From: Chlorobiota bacterium
GTDB lineage: Bacteria > Bacteroidota > Chlorobiia > Chlorobiales > Chlorobiaceae
DNA length: 64,000 bases
NCBI GenBank assembly: GCA_016866305.1
Contig: VGMX01000011.1
Location: 1-64,000 of the forward strand
Reading direction: 5' to 3'
This document shows positions 45,085 through 55,365 of this stretch, one piece after another; the stretch's first letter is position 1; the number at the start of each line of letters is the position of its first letter. Made by a program: the position numbers and the translations under genes. Under the pieces are notes generated by a model. The model did not search any database. It was not told where the DNA came from and was given only the letters and a program-made list of their open reading frames with translations.

Positions 45085-45507
45085 ATGAAACGGTTACTGC
45101 TTGTACTGACAGTACTGCTGGTCTGCCACCCTGAAGCTGAAAGCGCAACAACGGTTCCCGATGGAAAAGCGATCTTCGAGAGAAATTGCAGCGTCTGCCA
45201 TTCGATCAATCCTCCATCGAAAAGCGCTCCTCCAATCATACCGATCGCATCGGTATACCACCGCCAATTCCCGTCGAAAGCCGCCGGTGTCAGCCACATG
45301 GCGGCGTTCATGAAAGCGCCCTCGAAAGCATCTTCGAAGGTGGACCCTGAAGCCATCACTCGCTTCGGACTCATGCCCCCCATGGTGCTCAGCGATGCGG
45401 AACTGAAAGCCGTAGCGGCATGGGTATGGGACATGTACAATCCGAATGCAGGAGCGGGCAGGGGCAGGGGCAAGGGAACCGGACAGGGCGGAGGCAACTG
45501 CCAGTAG
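45085..45507 (+). CDS. Monohaem cytochrome c with glycine-rich tail
   Basis: The 140-residue precursor has a signal peptide and a cytochrome c domain with haem motif CSVCH and probable methionine ligand in RFGLMPPMVLSD. After the last helix (VAAWVWDMYNP) comes an odd tail of Gly and Arg (GAGRGRGKGTGQGGG) ending NCQ. Its role is unknown; sulfide oxidation or reaction-centre electron supply are possible. It is divergent from mtgA. Confidence 0.82.
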   Translation: MKRLLLVLTVLLVCHPEAESATTVPDGKAIFERNCSVCHSINPPSKSAPPIIPIASVYHRQFPSKAAGVSHMAAFMKAPSKASSKVDPEAITRFGLMPPMVLSDAELKAVAAWVWDMYNPNAGAGRGRGKGTGQGGGNCQ

Positions 45508-45550
45508 GACGCCGAAGGAAGGAGACACCCCGGCTTCGCTCCGGACATTG

Positions 45551-45590
45551 ACAAAAAAACCGCCTCACCAGAGTAGTCTGATGAGGCGGT
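45551..45590 (-). terminator. Terminator after tRNA-Arg
   Basis: On the minus strand, arms ACCGCCTCA and TGAGGCGGT are followed by seven T. It sits 44 bp after the tRNA 3' end. The plus-strand side may also serve the convergent cytochrome gene. Confidence 0.8.
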
Positions 45591-45633
45591 CTGCTTTCGT
45601 TGTGCCCGGCAAGTTGCCGAGGAAAGCTGCGGG

Positions 45634-45706
45634 TACCCTTGGGCAGACTCGAACTGCCGACCCACAGTTTAGGAAACTGTTGCTCTATCCACTGAGCTAC
45701 AAGGGT
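45634..45706 (-). tRNA. tRNA-Arg (anticodon CCT)
   Basis: A full cloverleaf folds on the minus strand: acceptor arms ACCCTTG and CAAGGGT with discriminator A, D-arm GCTC/GAGC, anticodon arm ACAGT-TTCCTAA-ACTGT and T-arm GGCAG-TTCGAGT-CTGCC. The anticodon CCT reads AGG. The 3' CCA is not encoded. Confidence 0.97.
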
Positions 45707-45756
45707 ATGCGTTAGAATGTAGCGCTTTTCATACAAACATGCAACCCGCCGCAGCC

Positions 45757-47646
45757 TCAGCTCCTCCCGAACATCCGGTCGAGCTGATCGAGCATGAGCT
45801 TGATAATGACCGGCCTGCCGTGCGGACAGTAATAGGGCGCCCTCGTTGCGAACAGATTGTCGATCAGTGAACGCATCTCTTCAAGGCTGAGCTTCTGTCC
45901 GGCCATGATGGCGTTTCGGCATGAGTAGGATTTCGCCAGATTGTCACGTTTTTCAAGCTTCAGTTTCGAAGCGTTCTCCTGGTAACCCGCAATCATATCC
46001 TGCAGGATGGTGACTTCCGTACCGGATCGGACATCCTGCGGAATCCCTTCGATCATGACGGTCCTCGACCCGAAATCACGGAAGTTGAAACCAAGTCGGT
46101 AAAGGTCGTCACGGATTTCCTCGAACACCTCGTACTCCCAATGGCGAAGTTCGACCTTCTGGGGAAAGAGCAGCTGCTGCGAATTGGGCACATTCTGGTT
46201 CATGACGTCGAGAGCGCGCTCATAAAGCACCCGTTCATGGGCGACATGCTGGTCGATGATCATCATGCCGTTCTTGATCTGGCAGATAATGTACTTGTTG
46301 TGCAACTGCCAGATTTTCGGTTCAGCTCCTTCAGGAGGGGCACTGCTGTCTTCATCATGGGAACGGGACTGCAGCACGGTCGTCAGGACTTCATCGCCTG
46401 CCGGCTTCACATCCTGCTTCCGCCATCGCTCTTCCGGCCCGGAAAAGGGAAATATCTCCTCCTGACGGGGAGTTTCGTCATTCCTGCGCAATCCGTCCGA
46501 AAGGGAATGTTCCCGATAACCGGCATAAAGCTCCTGTGTTGTCGCAGTTCTCCCGGGCCGTTCATGGTACATGAGCCTGCGGTGGAGCGCTTCATCCTCG
46601 GGATCGACACGGGCATCAGGCTGTGCCGGAATCCCGGCGAGTGCGGCATCAGGTGAAAAATCGTGCAGCTGGACAGCCCGTTTGATAACCGGATAGAACA
46701 TGTTGCGCACGCTTCGCTCATCCTCGAACTTCACTTCAAGTTTTGCCGGGTGCACATTGACATCGACACGTGACGGCTCGATACCGAGAAACAGCATGGC
46801 GAAGGGCGTCTGGCGATCTTCAAGCAGTTCCCCGTATGCCTGCTGAAGGGCCTGGGAAAGCATACGGTTCTGGACAATCCTCCGGTTGATATAGAACAGC
46901 TGATCGGATTTCTGGCGTTTCATCATGCCGGGCCTGCCGATGAATCCGTGAATGGAGAGATAGTCGTTCTCCTCGGTTATGGAAATCAGCCCGTCGGAAA
47001 AATCGCTGCCGTAAAAGTAGTCCAGCCGTTCGCGGATATCCGGATTTCTGAAATAAAAAAGCTCCTCGTCGTCACTGTACATGCGCCATTCGATATCGCC
47101 GTAGGCAAGCGTCAGCGAACGCACGGCTTCGAATATGTGACGGAATTCCGTTGCATTGGATTTCAGGAACTTCCTTCGGGCAGGAACGTTGTAAAAAAGA
47201 TTCCTGACGCTGACAGAAGTCCCCACTTCTCCCGATACTCCCGCCTCCTCGACAAGCGATCCTCCCTCATAGCGGAACTTCAGGGCAAGAGAATCTGCGG
47301 CCTGTCTGGTTTTCAGCTCAAAATGTGATACCGACGAGATGCTGGCAAGCGCTTCACCCCTGAAACCGAGGCTTGTAAGGGTATCGAGATCATCAAACCC
47401 CGAAATCTTGCTTGTCGCAAAACGCTCGACACACAACAGGGCATCCTCGCGGCTCATGCCTGAGCCGTTGTCGATGACCCTGATCAGCTCCTTGCCGGCA
47501 TCCTTGATCATGACGGTTATTCTGGATGCTCCTGCATCGATTGCATTTTCAAGGAGCTCCTTGATGACCGAAGCCGGGCGCTGGACAACCTCTCCTGCTG
47601 ATATCTTGTTGGCAACCGTGTCCGGTAACCTTGAAATTTTTGCCAT
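45757..47646 (-). CDS. mutL: DNA mismatch repair protein MutL
   Basis: The 629-residue protein has the GHKL ATPase domain: ELLENAIDAGAS, IRVIDNGSGMSREDA, TSLGFRGEALASI. The C-terminal dimer domain contains DQHVAHERVLYE, which fits the endonuclease motif with Val in place of the usual Ala, plus the zinc-site CPHGRP. It is therefore probably a nicking MutL. The linker (about 340-440) is variable. It lies 65 bp downstream of cinA on the same strand. Confidence 0.95.
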   Translation of the reverse strand: MAKISRLPDTVANKISAGEVVQRPASVIKELLENAIDAGASRITVMIKDAGKELIRVIDNGSGMSREDALLCVERFATSKISGFDDLDTLTSLGFRGEALASISSVSHFELKTRQAADSLALKFRYEGGSLVEEAGVSGEVGTSVSVRNLFYNVPARRKFLKSNATEFRHIFEAVRSLTLAYGDIEWRMYSDDEELFYFRNPDIRERLDYFYGSDFSDGLISITEENDYLSIHGFIGRPGMMKRQKSDQLFYINRRIVQNRMLSQALQQAYGELLEDRQTPFAMLFLGIEPSRVDVNVHPAKLEVKFEDERSVRNMFYPVIKRAVQLHDFSPDAALAGIPAQPDARVDPEDEALHRRLMYHERPGRTATTQELYAGYREHSLSDGLRRNDETPRQEEIFPFSGPEERWRKQDVKPAGDEVLTTVLQSRSHDEDSSAPPEGAEPKIWQLHNKYIICQIKNGMMIIDQHVAHERVLYERALDVMNQNVPNSQQLLFPQKVELRHWEYEVFEEIRDDLYRLGFNFRDFGSRTVMIEGIPQDVRSGTEVTILQDMIAGYQENASKLKLEKRDNLAKSYSCRNAIMAGQKLSLEEMRSLIDNLFATRAPYYCPHGRPVIIKLMLDQLDRMFGRS

Positions 47647-47711
47647 TACAACCCTTTAAGAACGTTAATCCGTACTGGTTTCCATCGTTCGTCAACGACG
47701 GACTCGATGCA

Positions 47712-48992
47712 TCAGGCCGGACGGCCGGAGCCGTCTTCCTGAAGGGATTTCCATACCTCCCGGAGGGCAGCTTCCGCGAAACGCAGCTTGTTCTGCAATC
47801 GAGTGCCGTACATACGGTATGTTCCGGCTTTTGCCCTCTCTCCATCCGTCACTTTTCTTGCGATACCGATACAGACCGTACCAACGGGTTTCTTTTCGGA
47901 ACCGCCGGAAGGCCCTGCTATGCCGGTTGTGGAAACCGCAATATCGGCCCCGCTTGCCAGGAGGCAGCCACGGGCCATCTCTTCGGCAACAGGCTCGCTC
48001 ACAGCACCGTACTGCTCGATCATTGCCGGAGAAACACCAAGCAGCCGCATTTTGGACTCGTTGCTGTAGGTAACTACTCCCTGGAGAAAATATGCCGAAG
48101 AACCGGGAACATCGGTCAGGCGGCTGGCAATGAGCCCGCCGGTGCATGATTCAGCGACAGCGATACGCATGCTGCTCCCTGCAAGCATTCGGCCCACCGT
48201 CTCCTCGAGTGTGGCGTCCCCGGTCGCATAGACAAAGTGCCCGGCTTTGAGGAGAATCGCATCGACCACAGCGCGGTTCTCATGCCGTACGGCTTCCGAT
48301 TCGCATCCAGTGGTCGTCACCACAAGATCCACCCCGGCAGTATGGGGAAGGTAGGCAAGCTTCGTTCCGCCGGGAAGGGCGTCTTCAACTTCAACAATGA
48401 GCCCGGCAAGCATGGTTTCGCCGATCCCCACCGTTTTGACCGGTGTATGCAGAAGAACCGCTGAACTCCGTGCGGAAAAAAAAGGGATCACGGTTTTGAG
48501 CATCATCATCTCCATTTCAGCAGGCACCCCCGGCATCAGTACCAGATACCTCTGCTGAGAACGCTCACCGCAAGGCACAATCATGCCTGACGCCGTTCCT
48601 ATGGTATTGGGAACAAGCACGGAGCCTTCAATGATCATCGCCTGCTCACGGAGCGTTTCCGGAAGAGGACGGCCTCTCCCGGAAAACCATGCAACGAGTA
48701 GGCGATAAGCCTCATCGCTCTCTACAAGAAGCTTGCCGAAAAGCTCGGCAGCGGCTTTTTTCGTCCTGTCATCGCGCGTAGGGCCGAGACCTCCTGTCGC
48801 CAAAACGATATCAGCCCTTGAAAGCGATTCTGAAAACACACCGGCAATGGCGCCCTCTTCGTCGGCACAGGTGACGATCCTTGCAACCGGCACCCCGATC
48901 CCTCCAAGAGCGGAAGCGATGAATGCCGCATTGGTATTGACCTTGCCGCCCTTGAGCAGTTCGTCGCCAATTGATATGATTTCAGCAATCAT
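47712..48992 (-). CDS. cinA: CinA-like protein (nicotinamide-nucleotide amidase fusion)
   Basis: The 426-residue protein has an N-terminal MoaB-like domain ([33 protein letters not shown]). The C-terminal CinA domain has [20 protein letters not shown] and [18 protein letters not shown]. Such proteins hydrolyse ADP-ribose and/or deamidate NMN in pyridine nucleotide recycling. It is 8 bp downstream of thrA, so the genes are likely in one transcript. Confidence 0.92.
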   Translation of the reverse strand: MIAEIISIGDELLKGGKVNTNAAFIASALGGIGVPVARIVTCADEEGAIAGVFSESLSRADIVLATGGLGPTRDDRTKKAAAELFGKLLVESDEAYRLLVAWFSGRGRPLPETLREQAMIIEGSVLVPNTIGTASGMIVPCGERSQQRYLVLMPGVPAEMEMMMLKTVIPFFSARSSAVLLHTPVKTVGIGETMLAGLIVEVEDALPGGTKLAYLPHTAGVDLVVTTTGCESEAVRHENRAVVDAILLKAGHFVYATGDATLEETVGRMLAGSSMRIAVAESCTGGLIASRLTDVPGSSAYFLQGVVTYSNESKMRLLGVSPAMIEQYGAVSEPVAEEMARGCLLASGADIAVSTTGIAGPSGGSEKKPVGTVCIGIARKVTDGERAKAGTYRMYGTRLQNKLRFAEAALREVWKSLQEDGSGRPA

Positions 48993-49000
48993 GGCAAGCG

Positions 49001-51475
49001 CTAAACCAGATAACTTGCTATACGCAGAATATCGGCAAACACACCGCCGGCGGTCACCTCGCCGCCGGCGCCAGGCCCCTTGACCACCAGAGGAGTCGTG
49101 AGATACCTGTCGGTAGTAAAGACCACCAGATTCTCGGTGCCGTTCAGTCCGGCCACAGGGCTCTCAAGGGGAACTCGCTTCAATCCCACTTTCGCCTTGC
49201 CATCCTTGAGTTCGCCGGTATAAGCGATGCTCATGCCCTCGCTGGCGGCACTGTCTATCTCGGCGGCATACCAGTCATCAATGCCCGACAGGCGATCAAG
49301 GAATTCAACCGGTGTCATCTCTCCCCGGCACGAATCGGGAACCAGGCTCTGACACTCCACATCGGCATACTCCAGCCTATAGCCAAGCTCCCTGCCAAGA
49401 ATGAGCAACTTTCTGGCAAAATCAGCCCCCGAAAGGTCATCCCGCGGATCCGGCTCAGTGTATCCTGCCTCTTTGGCTTTCCTGACAATCTCGCTGAACC
49501 GCCCTCCCTTGCGCAGTTCGTTGAAGATGAAGCTCAGGGTACCCGACAGCACCCCTTCGATACAGACGATCTTGTCGCCGCTGTTCTTCAGATCGTTGAG
49601 CGTGCTGATGATCGGCAACCCCGCGCCGACGTTGGTTTCGTAAAGGAATTTCGCATTGCTGGAGCGTTGGGCGTCCATGATCCTGCGGTAGAGGTCCCAC
49701 GGACCGGCCATGCCCAGCTTGTTGGCCGTGACGATGGAGATGTCGGCCTGGAGCAGCTCCGGGTATTTTTCAGCAACCTGCCTGCTTGCTGTACAGTCAA
49801 CCACAATGGTATTGTGCATATTCTCTTCCTTGATCATCCTGATGTACTCATGAATACGAGCACTTCCGGAAAAAGGGGATTTTTCATGCATTGCATGTAC
49901 AGCCTCATGCCAGCGATCCAGATCGATCCCGCCGCTATCGATCACGATACCCCTCGTATTAGCCAATCCACATACCGCCACATCGAGGCTCAGCTCCTTT
50001 TGCAGGGTCGAACGGTGTTCCCGGATCTGGTTGATGAGGCTTTTGGCAATCGTGCCGGTACCGGCGATAAAGACATGCACCTTGCGCATCGAGAGGAAAA
50101 ACGATTCATGGATGCAATTGAGTGCCTTGTCCTCGTCACCGCTACCGATAACGAATGAAATGTTCATCTCGTTGGCTCCCTGCGCAACGGCGATCACGTT
50201 GATGCCATTCTTGCCGAGCGTCTCGAAAAGCTGCGCCGAGACACCCGGATGACCGGACATCTTGGTGCCAACCACGGCAACCATAGCGAGGTTGCGGCGA
50301 ATGCTGACCGGATCGATCCTGCGCTCCTCGATTTCACGGACAAACTCCTCTTCAAGTGCTTTTTTGGCCATCGTCGTCTGTGCGGGCATAATGGCAACAC
50401 TGATGGATTGCTCCGAAGATGCCTGGGAAATGAAAATAATGTTGATGCTGTGCCGGGCAAGACAGGTAAACAGGCGGGATGCGGTTCCGGGCACACCGGC
50501 CATGCCGCTTCCCGAAAGGCTGAGCAGCACCACGTGGTTAATCGAAGTCAGGCCGGTGACCGTTCCCGTTCTTCCTTCCTGCAGGACGGATTGATTGCCT
50601 ATTTTTGTGCCGGAACTGTCCGGGTTGAATGAATTTTTTATCAGCAGAGGAATGCCTGCCTTCATAACCGGCTGCACGGCGAGTGGATGAAGCACTTTGG
50701 CGCCTGCATGGGAAAGCTCCAGTGCTTCCTCATAGCTGATCTCGGGGATGACCCGCGCATCAGGCACCCTCTTCGGGTCGGCGCTGTAGAAGCCGTCAAC
50801 ATCGGTCCATATCCATACCTCCCCGGCATGCAGGGCAGCACCGAGAATCGTAGCGGTAAAATCGGAACCGCCCCGGCCAAGGTTGGTCACGCTTCCATCC
50901 GGAGCGGCGGCGATAAAACCGGTGACAACGGGCAGTGAATCGAACCTGGTGAACCGCTCGCGAATCCTTTTGCCGGTAGCCAGACGGTCGACTTTGGCGT
51001 AGCAATGGTGCTCATCAGTCACAATCAGGCTGCGCGCATCGACACATTCTGAAGGTGTTCCCGAAACATGCAGATAGCGACTCACGATCCTGCAGGAAAG
51101 CCGCTCACCGTAACTCAGCACAAGGGCAAGGCTTTTATCTGAAAGCTCCCTTAAGAGAAACACTCCGTGCAACACATCCGTCAATTCGGAAAGCAACTCC
51201 TGAAACCAGGGTTCTTCTGCTGATGCTGCTTCACGGAACAGTTCACGAACGATAACGCCGTGCAAGGCGGCTATCCCGTCAAGTTTTTCCCGGTACTCCG
51301 CATCGCCTTTCCCAGCCAATACCGCAGTCTCGGCAAGCATATCGGTTACCTTCCCTATCGCCGAAACCACGACGACAAGCGAAGTCCGGCTCGACTCCTT
51401 TCGGATGATGCCGGCCACATTGCCGATTTTTGTCGCCGATGCAATCGACGAACCTCCGAACTTGAATATCTTCAT
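49001..51475 (-). CDS. thrA: Bifunctional aspartokinase/homoserine dehydrogenase
   Basis: The 824-residue protein begins with the aspartokinase signature [16 protein letters not shown]. It has [16 protein letters not shown] and two ACT regulatory segments (about 310-460). Homoserine dehydrogenase follows: [16 protein letters not shown] and [17 protein letters not shown]. It performs the first and third steps of the aspartate-to-homoserine pathway; thrB and thrC follow 3 kb away on the opposite strand, past atpAG. The ACT domains imply feedback control by threonine. Confidence 0.95.
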   Translation of the reverse strand: MKIFKFGGSSIASATKIGNVAGIIRKESSRTSLVVVVSAIGKVTDMLAETAVLAGKGDAEYREKLDGIAALHGVIVRELFREAASAEEPWFQELLSELTDVLHGVFLLRELSDKSLALVLSYGERLSCRIVSRYLHVSGTPSECVDARSLIVTDEHHCYAKVDRLATGKRIRERFTRFDSLPVVTGFIAAAPDGSVTNLGRGGSDFTATILGAALHAGEVWIWTDVDGFYSADPKRVPDARVIPEISYEEALELSHAGAKVLHPLAVQPVMKAGIPLLIKNSFNPDSSGTKIGNQSVLQEGRTGTVTGLTSINHVVLLSLSGSGMAGVPGTASRLFTCLARHSINIIFISQASSEQSISVAIMPAQTTMAKKALEEEFVREIEERRIDPVSIRRNLAMVAVVGTKMSGHPGVSAQLFETLGKNGINVIAVAQGANEMNISFVIGSGDEDKALNCIHESFFLSMRKVHVFIAGTGTIAKSLINQIREHRSTLQKELSLDVAVCGLANTRGIVIDSGGIDLDRWHEAVHAMHEKSPFSGSARIHEYIRMIKEENMHNTIVVDCTASRQVAEKYPELLQADISIVTANKLGMAGPWDLYRRIMDAQRSSNAKFLYETNVGAGLPIISTLNDLKNSGDKIVCIEGVLSGTLSFIFNELRKGGRFSEIVRKAKEAGYTEPDPRDDLSGADFARKLLILGRELGYRLEYADVECQSLVPDSCRGEMTPVEFLDRLSGIDDWYAAEIDSAASEGMSIAYTGELKDGKAKVGLKRVPLESPVAGLNGTENLVVFTTDRYLTTPLVVKGPGAGGEVTAGGVFADILRIASYLV

Positions 51476-51529
51476 GCTGACGTTAACACTTCACTTGAAA
51501 AATGACAGGCCCTCATATCGAACTTATGA

Positions 51530-51558
51530 AATAAACATCATTTCCCTGAAGCGGTCAA
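51530..51558 (-). promoter_or_regulatory. Probable promoter of thrA-cinA-mutL
   Basis: On the minus strand TTGACC (-35) and TTTATT (-10) are separated by 17 bp and stand about 55 bp before the thrA ATG, just after the atpG terminator. Confidence 0.5.
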
Positions 51559-51586
51559 CCCCTTGCCGGAAAAATGCACCATGGGA

Positions 51587-51615
51587 GAAAAAAAAAGCGC
51601 CCGAAGGGGCGCTTT
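51587..51615 (-). terminator. Terminator after atpG
   Basis: On the minus strand, arms AAAGCGCCC and GGGCGCTTT with loop CTTC run into a stretch of T. It lies 26 bp past the atpG stop. Confidence 0.92.
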
Positions 51616-51640
51616 CCAGGAAACGTTCAGACAAAGCCGG

Positions 51641-52516
51641 TCAGTTCTTCAGGGCGTCAGCACCGGCAACAATCTCGCTCAGCTCCTTGGTAATGGCTGC
51701 CTGGCGGGCGCGGTTGTAACTGATATTGAGCGTCCGGAGCAGTTCCTTGGCGTTTTCAGTCGCGGAGTCCATGGCCGTCATTCGTGCTGCCTGCTCGGCG
51801 GCATTGGATTCAAGCATCATCCTCCAGACCTGGGTATTGAGATGCTTGGGCACCAGTTCGTCGATGATAACCGATGGCGAAGGCTCGTAGATGTAGTCGC
51901 TGCTGCTCTCCTTTCCGGCGGTTTCCGCTGTGATGGGTAGCAGGTCCTCGGCTTTCAGGACGGGAGCAAGCACACTCTTGAACTCGTTGTATACCACGAC
52001 CACCCGGTCCACTTCGCCTTTCAGGTACATTGCCGATGCTGTTTCGGCAATCTCCTTGGCTACGCTGAAATCGAGATTCTGGAAAACTGCGGGGTACCCC
52101 TTGACGATGCTGAATCCCCGTTTGCGGAAAAAGTCAAACCCCCTGGTTCCCGCACAGATCAGACTCACCCCGCCGTTCTTGTGCTGGGCAGCATAGTCCT
52201 CGGTAACAACCTTCTGGGCAAGCTTGATGATATTGGTATTGAAGGCTCCGCAAAGGCCCCTGTCGGCTGTAATGAGAACAACCAGTACTTTTTTAACCTC
52301 CGGACGGTTTGACAGCAGAGGGTTGAGCGACGTATCCACTTTTGCTGAAAGAGATGCAAGCATCTCCTTCAGCTTTGCGGCATAGGGCCGGGCCATGATA
52401 GCCCTGTCCTGCGCCCTGCGCAGCTTTGCTGCTGCAACCATTTTCATGGCCTTGGTGACCTGCTGCGTGGATTTCACCCCCTTGATCCGTACACGTATAT
52501 CCTTTAATGTCGGCAT
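51641..52516 (-). CDS. atpG: ATP synthase F1 subunit gamma
   Basis: The 291-residue protein has the gamma N-terminal helix ([22 protein letters not shown]) and the C-terminal signature ([33 protein letters not shown]). GDRGLCG-type sequence appears as [12 protein letters not shown]. It forms the rotating shaft of F1. Only atpA precedes it here; the remaining subunits must lie elsewhere. Confidence 0.97.
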   Translation of the reverse strand: MPTLKDIRVRIKGVKSTQQVTKAMKMVAAAKLRRAQDRAIMARPYAAKLKEMLASLSAKVDTSLNPLLSNRPEVKKVLVVLITADRGLCGAFNTNIIKLAQKVVTEDYAAQHKNGGVSLICAGTRGFDFFRKRGFSIVKGYPAVFQNLDFSVAKEIAETASAMYLKGEVDRVVVVYNEFKSVLAPVLKAEDLLPITAETAGKESSSDYIYEPSPSVIIDELVPKHLNTQVWRMMLESNAAEQAARMTAMDSATENAKELLRTLNISYNRARQAAITKELSEIVAGADALKN

Positions 52517-52555
52517 GTATTAGGGTCTGTTAATAAATTAGATGCTTACTGTGCT

Positions 52556-54136
52556 TCAGGCCTGTACCTTCTGGTTGAAGGAGCTGACGAACTTCTCGGC
52601 AGCCTCTTTCAGCTGTTTTGCCGTATCGGCTTCAAGCAAACCTTTTTCGGCAATGGTTTTCAGGACTTCAGGCTGCTTGTGCTCCAGCATGGCGAGGAAC
52701 TCCTCTTCGAAGCGGCGGATATTGGCCACATCGACCGCGTCAAGAAGACCCTGTGTGCCGAGAAAGATGATGGCCACCTGCTTTTCAACCGGCATCGGGA
52801 TATACTGACCCTGCTTGAGGATTTCAACCAGCCTTGCGCCCCTGTCGAGCTGGGCTTTGGTGGTCTTGTCGAGATCCGAACCGAACTTCGAGAATGCTTC
52901 AAGCTCTCGGAACTGCGCAAGATCGAGACGGAGCGTACCGGCGACTTTTTTCATCGCCTTGATCTGTGCTGCGCCGCCCACGCGGGATACCGAGATACCG
53001 ACGTTGATAGCAGGCCTCTGACCGGAGTTGAAGAGGTTCGACTCGAGGAAGATCTGACCGTCGGTGATGGAAATCACGTTGGTCGGAATATATGCCGAAA
53101 CGTCGCCGGCCTGCGTTTCGATAACCGGCAGAGCTGTCAGGCTTCCGCCACCCTTGACCAGCGGCTTCAGGGCCTCGGGAAGATCGTTCATCTTGCGGGC
53201 GACTTCGATGTCGTCGGTGATTTTCGCAGCTCTTTCAAGCAGGCGGGAGTGCAGATAGAACACGTCGCCGGGATATGCCTCGCGTCCCGGGGGACGGCGG
53301 AGCAGCAGGGAAAGCTGGCGGTAGGCAACCGCCTGTTTCGACAGATCGTCGTATACAACCAGTGCGTGGCGGCCGGTATCGCGGAAATACTCGCCGAGAG
53401 CCGCGCCGGCGAACGGAGCGATGAACTGCAGCGGAGCCGGATCGGAAGCGGTTGCGGAGATGACGGTCGTGTACTCCATTGCACCGTACTTCTCAAGGGT
53501 ATTGACAACCTGTGCGACCGTGGAACCTTTCAGGCCGACGGCGACATAGATGCAGTAAACCCCTTTGCCTTTCTGGTTGATGATGGTATCGAGAGCCACA
53601 GCGGTTTTTCCGGTCTGGCGGTCGCCAATGATCAGTTCACGCTGGCCGCGGCCGATCGGAATCATGGAGTCGATGGATTTAAGACCGGTCTGGAGAGGTT
53701 CATGTACCGATTTACGGAAGATGACACCGGGAGCCCTGCGTTCGAGAGGAACCCTGAGTTCCGTTTCAATCGGGCCTTTGCCGTCAATAGACTCGCCGAG
53801 CGGGTTGACAACCCTTCCGAGCATGGCCTCACCGACCGGCACGGAAGCGAGAATACCTGTTCTTTTGACCGTATCACCCTCTTTTATCGTGTTTGATTCA
53901 CCGAACAATACAGCGCCGACGTTGTCCTCCTCAAGGTTCAGAGCCATACCCATCACCTTGTTGGGAAACTCGAGAAGCTCACCTGCTGCAACCTGCGATA
54001 AACCGTACACACGAGCAATACCGTCACCAACCTGCAGCACTGTTCCCACATCATAGACTTCCGCCTCGGACTCAAAACCGGCAAGCTGCTTGCGAAGTAT
54101 GGATGAAACCTCATCAGGCCTGACTGTTGTAGACAT
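52556..54136 (-). CDS. atpA: ATP synthase F1 subunit alpha
   Basis: The 526-residue protein has the N-terminal beta barrel ([20 protein letters not shown]), the nucleotide-binding P-loop [10 protein letters not shown] and the alpha/beta signature region [17 protein letters not shown]. It is the non-catalytic alpha subunit. It starts an atpA-atpG pair that ends in a terminator. The 250-bp AT-rich gap upstream (54137-54386) separates it from divergent thrB and must hold both promoters; none is clear-cut. Confidence 0.97.
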   Translation of the reverse strand: MSTTVRPDEVSSILRKQLAGFESEAEVYDVGTVLQVGDGIARVYGLSQVAAGELLEFPNKVMGMALNLEEDNVGAVLFGESNTIKEGDTVKRTGILASVPVGEAMLGRVVNPLGESIDGKGPIETELRVPLERRAPGVIFRKSVHEPLQTGLKSIDSMIPIGRGQRELIIGDRQTGKTAVALDTIINQKGKGVYCIYVAVGLKGSTVAQVVNTLEKYGAMEYTTVISATASDPAPLQFIAPFAGAALGEYFRDTGRHALVVYDDLSKQAVAYRQLSLLLRRPPGREAYPGDVFYLHSRLLERAAKITDDIEVARKMNDLPEALKPLVKGGGSLTALPVIETQAGDVSAYIPTNVISITDGQIFLESNLFNSGQRPAINVGISVSRVGGAAQIKAMKKVAGTLRLDLAQFRELEAFSKFGSDLDKTTKAQLDRGARLVEILKQGQYIPMPVEKQVAIIFLGTQGLLDAVDVANIRRFEEEFLAMLEHKQPEVLKTIAEKGLLEADTAKQLKEAAEKFVSSFNQKVQA

Positions 54137-54386
54137 ATCTTATTCGCTTGGTTATTTGTTTGTAAGAAAAGAGAAAGATTCTGCTTACCTTCTTTTGAAA
54201 TCTGACTCGGTCTTTTACCATTCAAAAAATAAAAGCCAAATTTAATGAAAAGCTTTTAGTTATTCAAATTCTGTGCATAATTTGATAACCGTGCTTTTCC
54301 GGCTTCCGGCAATCCTGCCCTGTTCAGATACAATACGAATTACAACGGACATAACCAGACAAGGAAGAAGTTATACAGTGCACGGT

Positions 54387-55346
54387 ATGAAAACGGTCAA
54401 GGGATTCGCTTCCGCTACGGTCGGCAATGTTGCCTGCGGTTTTGACGTACTGGGATTTGCCATTACCGAACCCGGTGATGAAGTGACCCTTACCCTGCTC
54501 GATGAAAAACATGAAGCGTGTCCCGTATCGCTCGTCGGCATTACCGGAGACGGCGGGGCGCTGCCTCTCGATCCCAAAAAAAACACATCGAGCTTTGTCG
54601 TACTGAAATTTCTCGAATATATCCGCACGCACAAAGGCATCGATTTCTCCGGCCATATCGCACTCGAACTGAAAAAGAACCTTCCGCTCAGCAGCGGCAT
54701 GGGCAGCAGCGCGGCAAGCGCTGCTGCAGCCCTTGTAGCGACAAACGAGCTGCTCGGTCAACCATGCACGAAAATGGAGCTGGTGCATTTCGCCATCGAA
54801 GGCGAACGGGTTGCCTGCGGTTCGGCCCACGCCGATAACGCCGCTCCGGCAATACTCGGCAATTTCGTGCTGATCCGAAGCTATACGCCGCTCGATCTCA
54901 TAACCATTCCTCCGCCCAAAGACCTCTACTGCACGCTGGTTCACCCGCATACCGAGCTGCGCACCTCATTTGCCCGATCGGTACTGCCGAGAGCAATTCC
55001 CCTGAAAACCGCCATTCAGCAGTGGGGAAACGTCGGGGCACTGATCGCCGGACTGCTCACGTCGGACTACGACCTCATCGGCCGATCTCTTGTGGATGTG
55101 GTTGCCGAACCCAAGCGGGCGCCCCTCATTCCCGGTTTTTCCAACGTCAAGCAGGCCGCACTCGATGCCGGTGCGCTGGGGTGCAGCATCGCCGGATCAG
55201 GCCCATCCCTGTTCGCGTTCTCCGCATCTGAAAAAACCGCAAGAGAGGCAGGAAACGCCATGCAGCACGCCTTCAGCGCCAAAGCAAGCCTCTGCTCCGA
55301 CATGTGGGTTTCACCGATCTGCAACGAAGGCGCAAAGATATTGTAA
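54387..55346 (+). CDS. thrB: Homoserine kinase
   Basis: The 319-residue GHMP kinase starts KGFASATVGNVACGFDVLGFA. It has the ATP-binding loop LPLSSGMGSSAASAAAALVA and the C-terminal GCSIAGSGPSLFAF. The ATG at 54387 matches the family N-terminus; the longer upstream open frame lies in the AT-rich gap. It feeds O-phosphohomoserine to thrC, 19 bp downstream. Confidence 0.95.
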   Translation: MKTVKGFASATVGNVACGFDVLGFAITEPGDEVTLTLLDEKHEACPVSLVGITGDGGALPLDPKKNTSSFVVLKFLEYIRTHKGIDFSGHIALELKKNLPLSSGMGSSAASAAAALVATNELLGQPCTKMELVHFAIEGERVACGSAHADNAAPAILGNFVLIRSYTPLDLITIPPPKDLYCTLVHPHTELRTSFARSVLPRAIPLKTAIQQWGNVGALIAGLLTSDYDLIGRSLVDVVAEPKRAPLIPGFSNVKQAALDAGALGCSIAGSGPSLFAFSASEKTAREAGNAMQHAFSAKASLCSDMWVSPICNEGAKIL

Positions 55347-55365
55347 AAACGTTCCGGAAGCATTT

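Noticed and set aside
54273-54386. Longer start for thrB
   Set aside because: The added residues lie in AT-rich intergenic DNA and do not fit the homoserine kinase N-terminus.
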